Shown piece after piece: positions 35,866 to 46,229 of a DNA stretch of 64,000 nt (position 1 is its first letter; every line of letters begins with the position of its first letter). Made by a program: the position numbers and the translations under genes. The notes below the pieces were generated by a model. It worked only from the letters and a program-made list of their open reading frames with translations. It ran no database searches and was not told the origin of the DNA. The stretch comes from Streptococcus pluranimalium (GTDB taxonomy: Bacteria > Bacillota > Bacilli > Lactobacillales > Streptococcaceae). The stretch covers positions 316,001 to 380,000 of the forward strand of contig NZ_CP025536.1 of the NCBI RefSeq assembly GCF_002953735.1. The letters are read 5' to 3'.

Positions 35866-35885
35866 TATAATTAAAAACGATTACA
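35866..35885 (+). promoter_or_regulatory. -10 element and cre of tkt
   Basis: TATAAT at 35866-35871 is followed directly by the cre TAAAAACGATTACA (35872-35885). The -35 is weak (GTTAAA at 17 bases). CcpA at the start site would repress tkt when glucose is plentiful. Confidence 0.75.
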
Positions 35886-35935
35886 TACCAATTTTTGTGA
35901 AATGGGAGACCATTTCTTGTCATAAAGGAGGAATT

Positions 35936-37921
35936 ATGACTTTTGATGCAGTTGATCAACTAGCGGTAAATACCATCCGCTCACTTTCAATGGATATGAT
36001 CCAAAAAGCCAACTCTGGACACCCAGGACTACCGATGGGAGCAGCGCCAATGGCTTATGTTCTTTGGAATCAATTTTTGAATGTTAATCCAAAAACAAGT
36101 CGTTCATGGACTAACCGTGATCGTTTTGTCCTATCAGCAGGTCATGGTAGTGCTTTGATTTACAGCCTTCTCCACTTGTCAGGTTACGATGTTTCTATGG
36201 AAGATATCAAAAACTTCCGTCAATTTGGTTCTAAAACACCAGGGCACCCAGAAGTCAACCACACAGATGGTGTTGAAGCGACAACTGGGCCACTCGGACA
36301 AGGGATTGCTAACGCTGTCGGTATGGCGATGGCAGAAGCGCACCTAGCTGCTAAATATAACAAACCTGATTTTAATATCGTTGACCACTATACCTTTGCG
36401 CTTAATGGTGATGGTGATTTGATGGAAGGTGTCTCTCAAGAAGCAGCTAGTTTGGCAGGACACTTGAAATTAGGTAAATTGGTTCTCCTTTACGATTCAA
36501 ATGACATTTCACTAGATGGGCCAACCTCAAAAGCCTTTACAGAAGATGTCAAAGGTCGATTCGAAGCGTATGGATGGCAACACCTTTTGGTTGAGGATGG
36601 TAATGATTTAGAAGCTATTGCTAAAGCAATTGAAGAAGCCAAAGCAGAATCAGAAAAACCAACCATTATCGAAATCAAAACCATCATTGGTTACGGTGCT
36701 AAGAACCAAGGAACATCTGCTGTTCATGGAGCGCCTCTTGGTGATGAAGGCATTGCTCACGCTAAAGCTGCCTATAGCTATGACTATCCTGCCTTTACAG
36801 TACCTGAAGAAGTGTCAGAGCGCTTTGCAGCAGGATTGCAAGCGCGTGGTGAAAAAGCAGAAACAGAATGGAATGAACTTTTTGCTAAATATGAAGCTGA
36901 GTACCCAGAATTAGCAGCTGACTATAAAGAAGCTTTTGCATTGAAACCAGTTGAAGTAGAACTTGAAGCTCATCAAGTTGGAGAAAGTTCAGCTAGCCGT
37001 GTAACCAGTCAAGCCGCTATTCAACAAATTTCTGAGCAAGTGTCATACTTCTGGGGTGGTTCTGCAGATCTTTCTGCTTCAAATAACACGATGGTCAAGG
37101 CTGAAACGGATTATCAAGCAGATAACTACCAAGGTCGTAATATCTGGTTTGGTGTTCGTGAGTTTGCCATGGCAGCAGCTATGAATGGTATCGCTTTACA
37201 TGGTGGTAGCCGTGTCTATGGCGGAACCTTCTTCGTCTTCTCAAATTATCTCCTCCCAGCTGTTCGTATGGCGGCTTTACAAGAATTACCAACTGTTTAC
37301 GTCATGACACATGATTCTGTAGCTGTTGGAGAAGACGGACCAACTCATGAGCCAATCGAGCAATTGGCAAGTGTTCGTTCTATGCCAAACTTAAACGTGA
37401 TCCGTCCAGCTGACGGTAACGAGGTTAATGCAGCATGGAAGCGTGCCCTTAGTGAAACGAAAACACCAACCATGTTAGTTTTGACTCGTCAAAACTTACC
37501 AGTTCTTGAGGGAACTTCTGAATTAGCTGAAGAAGGTCTTAATAAAGGCGCCTACATTCTTTCAGAAGCAAAAGGTGATCTTGATGGTATTATCATTGCG
37601 ACAGGTTCAGAAGTCAAACTTGCCCTTGACACGCAAGCGGCGCTAGCTGAAGAAGGTACTCATGTTCGTGTAGTATCAATGCCATCACAAAACCTCTTTG
37701 ATGCTCAACCAGCTGAATACAAAGAAGAAGTTCTTCCAAGTTCAGTAACGAAACGCCTTGCGATTGAAGCAGCAGCAAGTTTTGGTTGGGAACGTTACAC
37801 TGGTTTGAATGGTGCAACCCTCACTATCGATACCTGGGGAACATCTGCGCCAGGAAATAAAATCTTTGAAGAGTACGGCTTTACAGTCGCTAATGCCCTT
37901 GATCTATACAAGGCTCTTTAA
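35936..37921 (+). CDS. tkt: Transketolase
   Basis: This 661-residue thiamine-diphosphate enzyme transfers two-carbon units between pentose phosphates. Visible signatures are [16 protein letters not shown] near residue 28, [16 protein letters not shown], the TPP motif [13 protein letters not shown] near 155, and [15 protein letters not shown] near 465. I start at ATG 35936, with AAAGGAGG upstream; a longer frame from 35897 lacks a site. It has its own cre-controlled promoter and terminator. Confidence 0.97.
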   Translation: MTFDAVDQLAVNTIRSLSMDMIQKANSGHPGLPMGAAPMAYVLWNQFLNVNPKTSRSWTNRDRFVLSAGHGSALIYSLLHLSGYDVSMEDIKNFRQFGSKTPGHPEVNHTDGVEATTGPLGQGIANAVGMAMAEAHLAAKYNKPDFNIVDHYTFALNGDGDLMEGVSQEAASLAGHLKLGKLVLLYDSNDISLDGPTSKAFTEDVKGRFEAYGWQHLLVEDGNDLEAIAKAIEEAKAESEKPTIIEIKTIIGYGAKNQGTSAVHGAPLGDEGIAHAKAAYSYDYPAFTVPEEVSERFAAGLQARGEKAETEWNELFAKYEAEYPELAADYKEAFALKPVEVELEAHQVGESSASRVTSQAAIQQISEQVSYFWGGSADLSASNNTMVKAETDYQADNYQGRNIWFGVREFAMAAAMNGIALHGGSRVYGGTFFVFSNYLLPAVRMAALQELPTVYVMTHDSVAVGEDGPTHEPIEQLASVRSMPNLNVIRPADGNEVNAAWKRALSETKTPTMLVLTRQNLPVLEGTSELAEEGLNKGAYILSEAKGDLDGIIIATGSEVKLALDTQAALAEEGTHVRVVSMPSQNLFDAQPAEYKEEVLPSSVTKRLAIEAAASFGWERYTGLNGATLTIDTWGTSAPGNKIFEEYGFTVANALDLYKAL

Positions 37922-37928
37922 GAGTTAC

Positions 37929-37955
37929 AAAAGTCTCACAAAGGTGAGGCTTTTT
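37929..37955 (+). terminator. Terminator of tkt
   Basis: AAAAGTCTCAC pairs with GTGAGGCTTTT (one G-U pair) around AAAG, followed by T. Confidence 0.8.
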
Positions 37956-38003
37956 AGTTGCTTTGAAATCTGTAACCGAATACAATAGTAATATAGATTG
38001 CAA

Positions 38004-38089
38004 AGAGATGGCCAACTACGGTGCAGATTACAGTTGAAGTTATTTGTTAATAGAGCCAATCAGGCACTTCAGACATGTTGGTTATCTCT
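38004..38089 (+). promoter_or_regulatory. Structured leader upstream of the PepSY lipoprotein gene
   Basis: AGAGATGGCCAAC (38004-38016) pairs with GTTGGTTATCTCT (38077-38089), 13 bp with two G-U pairs, closing a 60-nt loop that contains a smaller GGTGC/GCACT pairing. A separate 7+1+7 palindrome, TTTGGTT-A-AACCAAA, follows at 38105-38119. The role is unknown; it could be a leader RNA or operators. Confidence 0.5.
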
Positions 38090-38144
38090 CTGTTATAAAC
38101 TCATTTTGGTTAAACCAAATTTGCCTAAAATAAAGGAGGCTCCT

Positions 38145-38738
38145 ATGCCATTTAAAAAGATAAGTTTACTTGCTGTGACTGCTTTGTCTGTTCTTGCATT
38201 AGCAGCGTGTGATATAGATGATGATGACAAGGTTGAAAAACAGCAAAACACGACCAACCAAGTTGCTAAAAAAGATAATACATCTGTCAAGCTTTCTGAA
38301 AAAGAAGCTAAGAAAAAAGCTTTTGAAGCGGCTGGTGTAAAAGAAAAAGAGGCAACCAATCTTCAGCTAGAGCAAGATTTTGATGATGCGACACCAACTT
38401 ATGACATTGAATTTACGAAAGATCAAACAGAATATAGTTATACCATTGATGCTAATACAGGTGATATTTTAGAAGAAAGTACCGAAAAAGCAGAAGGTAC
38501 TGCCAGTCATACTTCGACATCATCAACATTAAACCAAGAGGATGCTAAAAAGAAAGCCTTAGATGCTGCTAAAGTTTCTGAAAAGGATGTTGACAATGTT
38601 CGAGTAGAAGAAGACTCTGATAGTGAGTCACCAAGTTATGACATTGAGTTTTCTAAAGATGGGATAGAGTATTCTTACACGATTGATGCCAATACAGGAG
38701 ATATTCTGGAACAAAGCTCAGAATCAGTTAACAATTAA
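38145..38738 (+). CDS. Lipoprotein with two PepSY domains
   Basis: This 197-residue protein has a lipoprotein signal ending in LALAAC (Cys at about residue 23), an Asp-rich segment, and two tandem PepSY repeats of about 65 residues. Each starts with EEAKKKA-like helices and ends with YDIEF-K-D-x-x-EYSYTIDANTGDILE. PepSY domains are linked to protease inhibition or sensing at the cell surface. It is exported and lipid-anchored. AAAGGAGG precedes the ATG at 38145; a longer frame from 37998 runs through the structured leader and has no site. Confidence 0.88.
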   Translation: MPFKKISLLAVTALSVLALAACDIDDDDKVEKQQNTTNQVAKKDNTSVKLSEKEAKKKAFEAAGVKEKEATNLQLEQDFDDATPTYDIEFTKDQTEYSYTIDANTGDILEESTEKAEGTASHTSTSSTLNQEDAKKKALDAAKVSEKDVDNVRVEEDSDSESPSYDIEFSKDGIEYSYTIDANTGDILEQSSESVNN

Positions 38739-39023
38739 ATTAACCTTTGAGAGACATTTAAATCAGAACGTTTTTTATTATTGGCCATAGTAGTGGTGAG
38801 GTACTCTAAAAGAGATTTAACAGCGAAGCAGCTACCTTAAGTTGATTGAGATAAGTTAGGTCATAGCAGTTTTGAGACCTCTGTGTGCTAGTTAAAGATG
38901 AGGATACCTTTAAGAGATAAGTGCGAACGATCGAACATCTGTCTGTTTAGTTTGAATATTAGCACAATCCGAGAGTGAGAAAACTTAAGAAATATTAGCA
39001 TTTAATCTGTTGTCTTTGAACTT
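38739..39023. other. Intergenic stretch without a recognised gene
   Basis: No convincing coding frame was found. There are imperfect direct repeats (GGTGAGGTACTCTAAAAGAG near 38794 and GATGAGGATACCTTTAAGAG near 38897; ATATTAGCA near 38958 and 38993) and small hairpins (GGTC/GACC near 38861). It could be decayed sequence or an untranslated RNA; I see no clear promoter for the latter. Confidence 0.4.
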
Positions 39024-39053
39024 AAGCGAAAATCTTTGATTTTCGCTTTTTAT
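39024..39053 (+). terminator. Terminator upstream of proB
   Basis: AAGCGAAAATC pairs perfectly with GATTTTCGCTT around TTT, followed by TTTTTA. The A-rich left side may allow action in both directions. Confidence 0.85.
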
Positions 39054-39064
39054 TGTCCTTAGTC

Positions 39065-39094
39065 ATGTCATTTCTTTAAAAAATTTAGTATAAT
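39065..39094 (+). promoter_or_regulatory. Promoter of proBA, next to the start codon
   Basis: ATGTCA (39065-39070) and TATAAT (39089-39094) are 18 bases apart. The ATG of proB is at 39101, only 6 bases after the -10, so transcription should begin at or next to the start codon, and no Shine-Dalgarno sequence is present. Confidence 0.7.
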
Positions 39095-39100
39095 CTGCTT

Positions 39101-39904
39101 ATGAAACGTGAATTTAGTAAGGTAAAACGTCTGGTCATAAAAATCGGAACCAGTTCTCTGGTTCTACCAGATGGTAATATCAATTTAGAAAAGATAGATC
39201 AGTTGGCTTTTGTCATTGCAAGTCTACAGAATAAAGGGCTAGAGGTTGTTTTGGTTTCTTCGGGAGCCATGGGCTTTGGTTTAAACCTCTTAGATATGGA
39301 CAAAAGACCTCATGAATTAGCAAAGCAACAAGCTGTCTCAAGTGTGGGTCAAGTAGCTATGATGAGTCTCTATGCTCAGATTTTCTCTCATTATCAAACA
39401 AAAGTTTCTCAAATTTTATTGACCCGTGATGTGGTGGAATTTCCTGAGAGTTTAGAAAATGTTACCAACGCCTTTGAGAGTCTCCTGAATTTAGGGATTG
39501 TTCCCATTGTTAATGAAAATGATGCTGTCAGCGTTGATGAGATGGACCACACGACTAAATTTGGTGACAATGATCGTTTGTCGGCTATCGTGGCTAAGAT
39601 TGTCCGAGCAGATCTCTTGATTATGCTGTCAGACATCGATGGACTTTTTGATAAAAACCCAACCATCTATGATGATGCCATTTTGCGAACATATGTCGCT
39701 GAGATTACTGAAGACATTCTAAAATCAGCTGGTGGAGCGGGTTCTAAGTTTGGGACAGGAGGGATGCTCAGTAAAATCCAGTCAGCCCAAATGATGTTTG
39801 AACATCGTGGTGCCATGGTCTTGATGAATGGGGAAAATCCAAGAGATATTCTCAGAGTATTGGATGGTCAGGTCATCGGTACTCTCTTTAAACAAGAAAA
39901 GTAG
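39101..39904 (+). CDS. proB: Glutamate 5-kinase
   Basis: This 267-residue amino-acid kinase makes gamma-glutamyl phosphate, the first step of proline synthesis. It begins [16 protein letters not shown] and has [21 protein letters not shown] and [10 protein letters not shown], followed by [12 protein letters not shown]. It lacks the C-terminal PUA domain, as other streptococcal ProB proteins do. No Shine-Dalgarno is present and the promoter abuts the ATG, suggesting a leaderless message. proA follows after 9 bases with a good ribosome-binding site. Confidence 0.96.
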   Translation: MKREFSKVKRLVIKIGTSSLVLPDGNINLEKIDQLAFVIASLQNKGLEVVLVSSGAMGFGLNLLDMDKRPHELAKQQAVSSVGQVAMMSLYAQIFSHYQTKVSQILLTRDVVEFPESLENVTNAFESLLNLGIVPIVNENDAVSVDEMDHTTKFGDNDRLSAIVAKIVRADLLIMLSDIDGLFDKNPTIYDDAILRTYVAEITEDILKSAGGAGSKFGTGGMLSKIQSAQMMFEHRGAMVLMNGENPRDILRVLDGQVIGTLFKQEK

Positions 39905-39913
39905 GAGATGCTT

Positions 39914-41164
39914 ATGTCAATAATCGAAAGACTTGGAAAACAAGCCAAAGTGGCTAGTCGTGATTTAACAAAGTTATCAACAGTTGAAAAAAATCAGTTG
40001 CTTCTAGCTTTGTCTGATGCTCTGGTCAAATCATCAGCAATGATTTTAGAAGCTAATGCTAAAGATGTCGCAGCTGCTTCTGAGCACGGTATCTCAGAGG
40101 TCATGGTTGATCGTTTACGTCTGACGCAGGATCGTATTGAGGCGATTGCAGAAGGGGTGCGACAAGTAGCAGATCTGACCGACCCGATTGGTCAAGTCGT
40201 GCGAGGTTATACAAACTTAGATGGCTTGAAAATTGTACAAAAACGAGTGCCTCTAGGGGTGATTGCCATGATTTTTGAGAGTCGCCCTAACGTTTCCATT
40301 GATGCCTTTAGTCTAGCCTTTAAGACTAATAATGCTATTATCCTTCGAGGTGGTAAGGATGCTATTCACTCGAATACTGCTCTTATAAAGGTAGCTCGCC
40401 AAGTTATTGAGCATGCGGGTTACAATCCAGATGTTGTTCAGTTGGTCGAAGACACCTCTCATGCCGTAGCAGAAGAATTGATGGTAGCGACTGCTTATGT
40501 TGATGTCTTAATCCCACGTGGCGGTGCTCGCTTGATTCAAACGGTTAAAGAAAAAGCCAAGGTGCCAGTTATTGAAACTGGTGTTGGTAATGTTCACATT
40601 TACGTGGATAAGTTTGCGGATTTAGACATGGCAACTAAAATTGTTATCAATGCCAAAACCTCCAGACCAAGCGTCTGTAATGCTGCAGAAAATCTTGTGG
40701 TTCACAGTGAGGTTGCAGCAGATTTCTTGCCTAAGTTAGAAGCTGAACTTTCTGGTAAACAGTCAGTGGAATTCCGTGCTGATAAATCTGCAATGCCTTA
40801 TTTGGCAAATTCTATTGAAGCGACAGATGAAGACTTTGCGACTGAGTTTCTGGATTACATCATGTCGGTCAAGGTAGTTGATCATTTTGAAGAAGCCTTA
40901 GATTGGATAAACAGTTACACTACTCATCACTCAGAAGCGATTGTAACCCAGGATATTAGCAGAGCGGAAACATTCCAAGACAGCATCGACGCAGCAGCCG
41001 TCTATGTTAACGCCTCAACTCGATTTACGGACGGTTTTGTCTTTGGACTGGGTGCTGAGATTGGTATTTCAACGCAGAAGATGCATGCGCGTGGTCCAAT
41101 GGGCTTGGAAGCCTTGACCTCAACCAAATTTTATATTAATGGTCAAGGGCAAATCAGAGAATAA
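39914..41164 (+). CDS. proA: Glutamate-5-semialdehyde dehydrogenase (gamma-glutamyl phosphate reductase)
   Basis: This 416-residue NADPH-dependent reductase converts the product of ProB to glutamate semialdehyde. [22 protein letters not shown] and the catalytic Cys in [12 protein letters not shown] near residue 255 are visible. I start at ATG 39914, with AGGAG 6 bases upstream; an ATG two codons earlier would overlap the site. It forms an operon with proB and possibly with the small gene downstream. Confidence 0.96.
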   Translation: MSIIERLGKQAKVASRDLTKLSTVEKNQLLLALSDALVKSSAMILEANAKDVAAASEHGISEVMVDRLRLTQDRIEAIAEGVRQVADLTDPIGQVVRGYTNLDGLKIVQKRVPLGVIAMIFESRPNVSIDAFSLAFKTNNAIILRGGKDAIHSNTALIKVARQVIEHAGYNPDVVQLVEDTSHAVAEELMVATAYVDVLIPRGGARLIQTVKEKAKVPVIETGVGNVHIYVDKFADLDMATKIVINAKTSRPSVCNAAENLVVHSEVAADFLPKLEAELSGKQSVEFRADKSAMPYLANSIEATDEDFATEFLDYIMSVKVVDHFEEALDWINSYTTHHSEAIVTQDISRAETFQDSIDAAAVYVNASTRFTDGFVFGLGAEIGISTQKMHARGPMGLEALTSTKFYINGQGQIRE

Positions 41165-41183
41165 TCACTTCCGAGGTATTTCT

Positions 41184-41582
41184 ATGAATGATCAAAACAC
41201 AGAAGCAAAGAAAGCTTTAGATAATCTATTGACCGCCATCGGAGAGTGCCAACGGGATATTGATAGCCTCAAAGATTGGAGTTTAGTTGATTTGTTTGGT
41301 GGCAACTTTTTGATGAGTAGTGTCAAAAGGGATAAAATCACTAAGCTCAATCAGAAACTAGAAGCCTTAAATCAGTTGATCAACATTAGTCACGATGTTA
41401 TGGAAGATAGTCCATTTAGCTTAATTCCTTATATCTCAAACACAAAGTATGATCGATTATGGGATATTTGGGCTGATAATATCGTCAAAGATTGGCGGGT
41501 CCGTGAGGAGATAGAGACGATTTCTGAGCAGGTGACACAGCTAAAAGAAAAGGCTCGAGACTTGCTAGATAGCCTAATTTAA
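41184..41582 (+). CDS. Conserved small helical protein, unknown function
   Basis: I cannot name this 132-residue protein. It is mostly helical, with heptad-like segments at both ends ([20 protein letters not shown] at the start, [20 protein letters not shown] at the end) and a Trp-containing middle ([10 protein letters not shown]). There is no signal or membrane helix. GAGG lies 7 bases before ATG 41184, and it starts 19 bases after proA, so it is probably in that transcript. It precedes the division cluster. Confidence 0.65.
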   Translation: MNDQNTEAKKALDNLLTAIGECQRDIDSLKDWSLVDLFGGNFLMSSVKRDKITKLNQKLEALNQLINISHDVMEDSPFSLIPYISNTKYDRLWDIWADNIVKDWRVREEIETISEQVTQLKEKARDLLDSLI

Positions 41583-41669
41583 GAAAAGCCAGTTTTTACC
41601 TGAACTGCTTGCTCCAAGAGCTAGGCTATCCTTGTCTTTTGCACATTTAAGGCAAGCAAGAATCATTTA

Positions 41670-41678
41670 TGATATAAT
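41670..41678 (+). promoter_or_regulatory. Extended -10 promoter of the division cluster
   Basis: TGATATAAT is an extended -10 element 7 bases before the rsmH ATG, so the message should have a leader of one or a few bases. No clear -35 is present. Confidence 0.65.
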
Positions 41679-41685
41679 AAAGGTT

Positions 41686-42636
41686 ATGACTAAAGACTTT
41701 CATCATGTAACGGTGCTTTTGCACGAAACCGTTGATATGCTTGATATCAAGCCAGACGGAATATACGTGGATGCGACCCTTGGTGGCGCAGGCCATACGT
41801 CATATTTGTTATCCCAATTATCTGAAAAGGGTCACCTCTACTGTTTTGATCAGGATCAGACAGCTATTGATAATGCTCAAGTAAAACTAAAAGACTATAT
41901 TGACAAAGGAATGGTTACCTTTATCAAAGATAATTTCCGTCATTTGAAGTCGAATCTAGAACAACTAGGTGTGACTGAGATTGATGGGATTTTATATGAT
42001 TTGGGCGTTTCCAGTCCACAGCTAGATGAGCGTGAGCGTGGCTTTTCCTACAAGCAGGACGCCCCTCTTGACATGCGTATGAACCGTCAAGCTGAGCTAA
42101 CAGCTTACGATGTGATCAATACTTATGACTACCACGACCTGGTTCGTATTTTCTTTAAGTATGGTGAGGATAAATTCTCTAAACAGATTGCCCGTAAGAT
42201 TGAGCAAGCCCGTCAAGTCAAGCCGATTGAGACAACAACCGAATTAGCTGAGCTTATTAAATCAGCTAAACCTGCTAAAGAACTCAAGAAAAAAGGACAC
42301 CCAGCGAAACAGATTTTCCAAGCCATTAGGATTGAGGTCAATGATGAATTAGGTGCAGCAGATGATTCTATCCAAGAGGCTATGGATTTATTAGCTGTCG
42401 ATGGACGCATTTCTGTGATTACCTTCCATTCTTTGGAGGATCGCTTAACCAAACAACTCTTCAAAGAGGCTTCAACGGTAGAAGTTCCAAAAGGCTTGCC
42501 ATTTATTCCAGATGACTTACAACCTAAGATGGAGCTGGTTAATCGGAAACCGATTTTACCAAGTCAAGAAGAATTAGAAGCTAATAATCGTGCTCACTCA
42601 GCCAAGTTGCGAGTGGCAAAGAAAGTTAGGAAATAA
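41686..42636 (+). CDS. rsmH: 16S rRNA (cytosine(1402)-N(4))-methyltransferase
   Basis: This 316-residue SAM-dependent methyltransferase (MraW) modifies C1402 of 16S r[16 protein letters not shown] at the N-terminus, the SAM motif [37 protein letters not shown] and [10 protein letters not shown] are all present. I start at ATG 41686, since the longer frame from 41632 spans the promoter. It opens rsmH-ftsL-pbpX-mraY, with only 2 bases to the next gene. Confidence 0.96.
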   Translation: MTKDFHHVTVLLHETVDMLDIKPDGIYVDATLGGAGHTSYLLSQLSEKGHLYCFDQDQTAIDNAQVKLKDYIDKGMVTFIKDNFRHLKSNLEQLGVTEIDGILYDLGVSSPQLDERERGFSYKQDAPLDMRMNRQAELTAYDVINTYDYHDLVRIFFKYGEDKFSKQIARKIEQARQVKPIETTTELAELIKSAKPAKELKKKGHPAKQIFQAIRIEVNDELGAADDSIQEAMDLLAVDGRISVITFHSLEDRLTKQLFKEASTVEVPKGLPFIPDDLQPKMELVNRKPILPSQEELEANNRAHSAKLRVAKKVRK

Positions 42637-42638
42637 CG

Positions 42639-42962
42639 ATGCCAAACGAAACCAAACGTGAAGCGCTCACAGAAGCTCTTCAAAAAAGGATCCGTACCTT
42701 TACTCGTATTGAAAAGGCTTTTTATGGTGCCATTGTGATAACAGCAATTGTCATGGCAATTAGCATTATTTATCTGCAAAGTCGTAATATGCAGGTACAA
42801 CAAGAAATCAATCATTGGAACGTTGAAATAAACGGTGCTCAAACGGATTTAAATGACGCTAAGCAAGAGGTCAATGAACTGAGCCGTTATGATCGTATTT
42901 CTGAAATTGCCAAAAAAGCTGGATTAAGCATTCAAAATGACAATATTCAAAATGTGGAGTAG
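42639..42962 (+). CDS. ftsL: Cell division protein FtsL
   Basis: This 107-residue bitopic protein has a basic cytoplasmic N-terminus, one membrane helix at about 28-48 (FYGAIVITAIVMAISIIYL), and an extracellular coiled coil (about 55-90) with a conserved RISEIAKKAGL end. It forms the FtsL-DivIC-DivIB complex at the septum. It lies between rsmH and pbpX with 2-base gaps on both sides. Confidence 0.92.
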   Translation: MPNETKREALTEALQKRIRTFTRIEKAFYGAIVITAIVMAISIIYLQSRNMQVQQEINHWNVEINGAQTDLNDAKQEVNELSRYDRISEIAKKAGLSIQNDNIQNVE

Positions 42963-42964
42963 AA

Positions 42965-45211
42965 ATGAGTAAACTTCGAAAACTCTTTCTTGACTATGTG
43001 GTCAAGATTAGAAAAGAATACCCAGAAGAGAATAGGCGTTATGCTGGTCAAAATCTGATGATCCTTACGGTGTTCATCTTTTTTGTCTTTGTCATTAATT
43101 TTGCCGTCATCGTTGGTTCGGATAGTAAATTTGGTGTAAACTTATCAGAAGGTGCCAAAGCTGTCTATAACACTAGAACAACACTGCAAGCAAGACGAGG
43201 CAGTATATTTGATCGTAATGGCAACGTCATTGCTGAGAATTCGACAACTTATAGCGTCTATGCCATTATTGACAAGACCTATGTGAATGCTGATCAAGAG
43301 AAATTATATGTACAAGCTTCTCAATTTGACAAAGTTGCTGAGATTTTTAGTGAATTGCTGGGGATGGAGAAAAAATACGTCATTAGCCAGCTGAATCAAA
43401 AGAAGCTCACACAAGTATCCTTTGGGACGAAAGGCTCTAATCTTAGCTATAGCAAGATGAGTGCCCTCAAGGAGGCTGTTGAAAAAGCGAAAATTAAGGG
43501 GATTTCTTTCGATACTAGTACTAGTCGGATGTATCCCAACGGTGTTTTTGCTTCTCAATTCATCGGCCTGGCGCAACGTCATACAGAAGAGGATGGTTCT
43601 ACACTCCTATCAGGTGTGACTGGGGTAGAGGCATCTTTAAATGATGTTCTTTCGGGGAAAGATGGTCTGGTTGAGTACGAAAAAGATCGCAATGGTAATA
43701 TTCTCTTAGGAACCCAAAGCGTAGTCAAAAAAGCAGTTGATGGTCGCGATGTCTACACGACCTTATCAGCCCCACTTCAAACCTATCTTGAAACGCAGAT
43801 GGATGCCTTTCAAGCAGAAGCTAAAGGTAAGTTTGCAAGTGCAACAATTGTCAATTCACAAACTGGTGAAATTTTAGCGACAACTCAGAGACCAAGTTTT
43901 AATTCTGATACCCTTGAAGGGCTTGAGGAGAAAAATTTCTCTTGGCAAGACATGCTTTATCAGACCAATTATGAGCCGGGATCAACGATGAAAGTCATGA
44001 CCCTAGCTTCAGCTATTGATGATAAAAAATTCAAGGCTAATGAATACTTCACCAATTCAGGCCTTGATTTATCAGGTATTATCGTTAATGACTGGTCTGT
44101 CAACAATGGTACAGCCGGAATCCAGACCATGACCTTTGCTCAAGGATTTGCTTATTCTAGTAACGTCGGTATGATACTCTTGGAGCAAAAAATGGGAAAT
44201 GCCAAGTGGCGTGACTATTTGACAAAATTTAGGTTTGGAGAACCAACTTATTTTGGAATGGGAGCTGAATCAGCTGGTGTCATTTCTAATAATAGTGTTA
44301 ACACCTCAACCAGTGCCTTTGGTCAGGGGATTTCTGTGACACAGTCTCAAATGTTGCGAGCCTTTAGTGGGGTTTCTAATGACGGTGAAATGTTAGAACC
44401 ACAATTTATTAGCCAAGTAGTAAACCATAATGATAGTACTAGTCGAGTAGCTAAGCCTGAGATTGTGGGAAAACCAGTTAGCAAAAAAGCAGCTGAGGAA
44501 ACGCGTGAGCACATGGTTGCAGTTGGAACGACCCCTTATTACGGGACACTTTATGCAAATTGGCTAGGTGAACCTATTATCCAGGTTGGCAATGAATCTA
44601 TCGCTGTAAAATCAGGGATAGCTGAGATTGCCAAAGAAGATGGTTCAGGTTATCTGACTGGAGAGCATGATTACATCTATTCTGTTGTAGCCATGGTTCC
44701 TGCTGAAAAACCTATTTTTACGATGTATGTTACGGTTCAACAACCTGGCAGTTGGAAAGGTTTGGAGTGGCGAACGATTTTTAACCCAGTCCTTCAAGAA
44801 GCCATGACCATGCAGGATCAGTTGCTGACATCAGTTGCTGACAAGGAAAAACGCAGTGAGACAATTTATGAAATGCCTGATTTTATCGGAGAGTCTAGTG
44901 CAACAGCTGTGGAAACCTTGCGAAAAAACCTGGTTCATCCTATCTTAGTAGGTGATGGTGCCAAAGTGAGCAAAATATCTGTCACAAAAGGTACAAAATT
45001 AAAGGCTAATCAACAAATCCTTGTACAAGCTGGTAAAGTCGACGAAATGCCAGACATGTATGGCTGGAGTAAACGAAATGTCCAGGCATTTGCCAAATGG
45101 AATGATTTGAGTATTACCCTCAAAGGTTCAGGCAAAGTTGTCAAACAAAATACGGATGTCGGTACACCGTTTAGAAAAAAGAAAAATATCAAAATTACAT
45201 TGGGAGATTAA
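42965..45211 (+). CDS. pbpX: Penicillin-binding protein 2X with KSGI motif
   Basis: This 748-residue class B PBP is the septal transpeptidase. An N-terminal helix (about 30-50), the dimerisation domain, the transpeptidase domain and two C-terminal PASTA domains are visible. The active-site motifs are STMK (PGSTMKVM), SSN (YSSNVG) and KSG at residues 549-551. The usual Thr after KSG is Ile552 here (ATA codon at 44618-44620). That Thr shapes the beta-lactam site, and substitutions at the equivalent position affect cephalosporin or penicillin response in other streptococci. Cotranscribed with ftsL and mraY. Confidence 0.95.
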   Translation: MSKLRKLFLDYVVKIRKEYPEENRRYAGQNLMILTVFIFFVFVINFAVIVGSDSKFGVNLSEGAKAVYNTRTTLQARRGSIFDRNGNVIAENSTTYSVYAIIDKTYVNADQEKLYVQASQFDKVAEIFSELLGMEKKYVISQLNQKKLTQVSFGTKGSNLSYSKMSALKEAVEKAKIKGISFDTSTSRMYPNGVFASQFIGLAQRHTEEDGSTLLSGVTGVEASLNDVLSGKDGLVEYEKDRNGNILLGTQSVVKKAVDGRDVYTTLSAPLQTYLETQMDAFQAEAKGKFASATIVNSQTGEILATTQRPSFNSDTLEGLEEKNFSWQDMLYQTNYEPGSTMKVMTLASAIDDKKFKANEYFTNSGLDLSGIIVNDWSVNNGTAGIQTMTFAQGFAYSSNVGMILLEQKMGNAKWRDYLTKFRFGEPTYFGMGAESAGVISNNSVNTSTSAFGQGISVTQSQMLRAFSGVSNDGEMLEPQFISQVVNHNDSTSRVAKPEIVGKPVSKKAAEETREHMVAVGTTPYYGTLYANWLGEPIIQVGNESIAVKSGIAEIAKEDGSGYLTGEHDYIYSVVAMVPAEKPIFTMYVTVQQPGSWKGLEWRTIFNPVLQEAMTMQDQLLTSVADKEKRSETIYEMPDFIGESSATAVETLRKNLVHPILVGDGAKVSKISVTKGTKLKANQQILVQAGKVDEMPDMYGWSKRNVQAFAKWNDLSITLKGSGKVVKQNTDVGTPFRKKKNIKITLGD

Positions 45212-45212
45212 C

Positions 45213-46223
45213 ATGTTATTCAGTTTAATAGTAGGTAGTGTGAGTTTTCTTTTCACCATTATCGCTATGCCCTTCTTTATTCGCTATTATCAGATGAAAA
45301 AAATTGGTGGACAGCAAATGCACGAGGATGTTAAACAACATCTGGCAAAAGCTGGGACACCAACTATGGGAGGAACTGTTTTTCTAACAGTAAGTCTTCT
45401 TATCAGTCTTGTTTTTGGACTTATGGCTCAAATCAATCAAGGAGCACCTATTGGGGCTACTATAGGCATTTTATCTGTTGTGCTGATTTATGGTATTATT
45501 GGATTCTTGGATGATTTCTTGAAAATCTTTAAGCAGATCAACGAAGGCTTGACCCCTTGGCAAAAAATGGCACTTCAGATTATAGCCGGCTTGCTTTTCT
45601 ATTTTGTCCATGTGCGTCCAAGTGGTATCACCAGTTTAACGATTTTAGGTTGGGAACTTCCTTTAGGTGTTTTCTACGTTGCCTTTGTCATTTTCTGGGT
45701 TGTTGGTTTTTCAAATGCTGTTAATCTTACAGACGGTATCGACGGATTAGCTTCTATTTCAGTTGTGATTAGCTTAGCGGCCTATGGGGTCATTGCTTTT
45801 GTTCAAAAACAATTTGATATTTTACTCATTATTACGTCAATGATTGGTGCCCTTTTAGGCTTCTTTATCTTTAATAAAAAGCCTGCTAAGGTCTTTATGG
45901 GAGACGTTGGCTCACTAGCACTGGGAGCGATGCTGGCAGCTATTTCAATTGCTCTTCGTCAGGAATGGACGCTCTTACTGATTGGACTTGTCTATGTTAT
46001 TGAAACAGCATCTGTAATGTTACAAGTCACATACTTCAAGTACACTAAGAAAAAATATGGTGAAGGACGTCGCATTTTCAGAATGACTCCTTTCCACCAT
46101 CATCTTGAACTAGGTGGTTTATCTGGAAAAGGGGAGCGTTGGAGTGAGTGGAAGGTGGATGGCTTTATGTGGTCAGTCGCTCTTGTCTCAAGCTTAGTTA
46201 CCTTAGCGTTACTTTATCTATAA
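45213..46223 (+). CDS. mraY: Phospho-N-acetylmuramoyl-pentapeptide transferase
   Basis: This 336-residue integral membrane enzyme makes lipid I from UDP-MurNAc-pentapeptide. It has ten predicted helices and the loops [15 protein letters not shown] (Asp pair), LTDGIDGLA and [11 protein letters not shown] start at ATG 45213, one base after the pbpX stop, with GGGAG upstream. A longer frame within pbpX is not supported. A terminator follows. Confidence 0.97.
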   Translation: MLFSLIVGSVSFLFTIIAMPFFIRYYQMKKIGGQQMHEDVKQHLAKAGTPTMGGTVFLTVSLLISLVFGLMAQINQGAPIGATIGILSVVLIYGIIGFLDDFLKIFKQINEGLTPWQKMALQIIAGLLFYFVHVRPSGITSLTILGWELPLGVFYVAFVIFWVVGFSNAVNLTDGIDGLASISVVISLAAYGVIAFVQKQFDILLIITSMIGALLGFFIFNKKPAKVFMGDVGSLALGAMLAAISIALRQEWTLLLIGLVYVIETASVMLQVTYFKYTKKKYGEGRRIFRMTPFHHHLELGGLSGKGERWSEWKVDGFMWSVALVSSLVTLALLYL

Positions 46224-46229
46224 TCTCAG

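Noticed and set aside
37970..37984. Possible competence (ComX) CIN-box before the PepSY gene
   Set aside because: ACCGAATA matches TACGAATA at only 6 of 8 positions, lacks the conserved leading T, and no suitable spacing to a start was seen.
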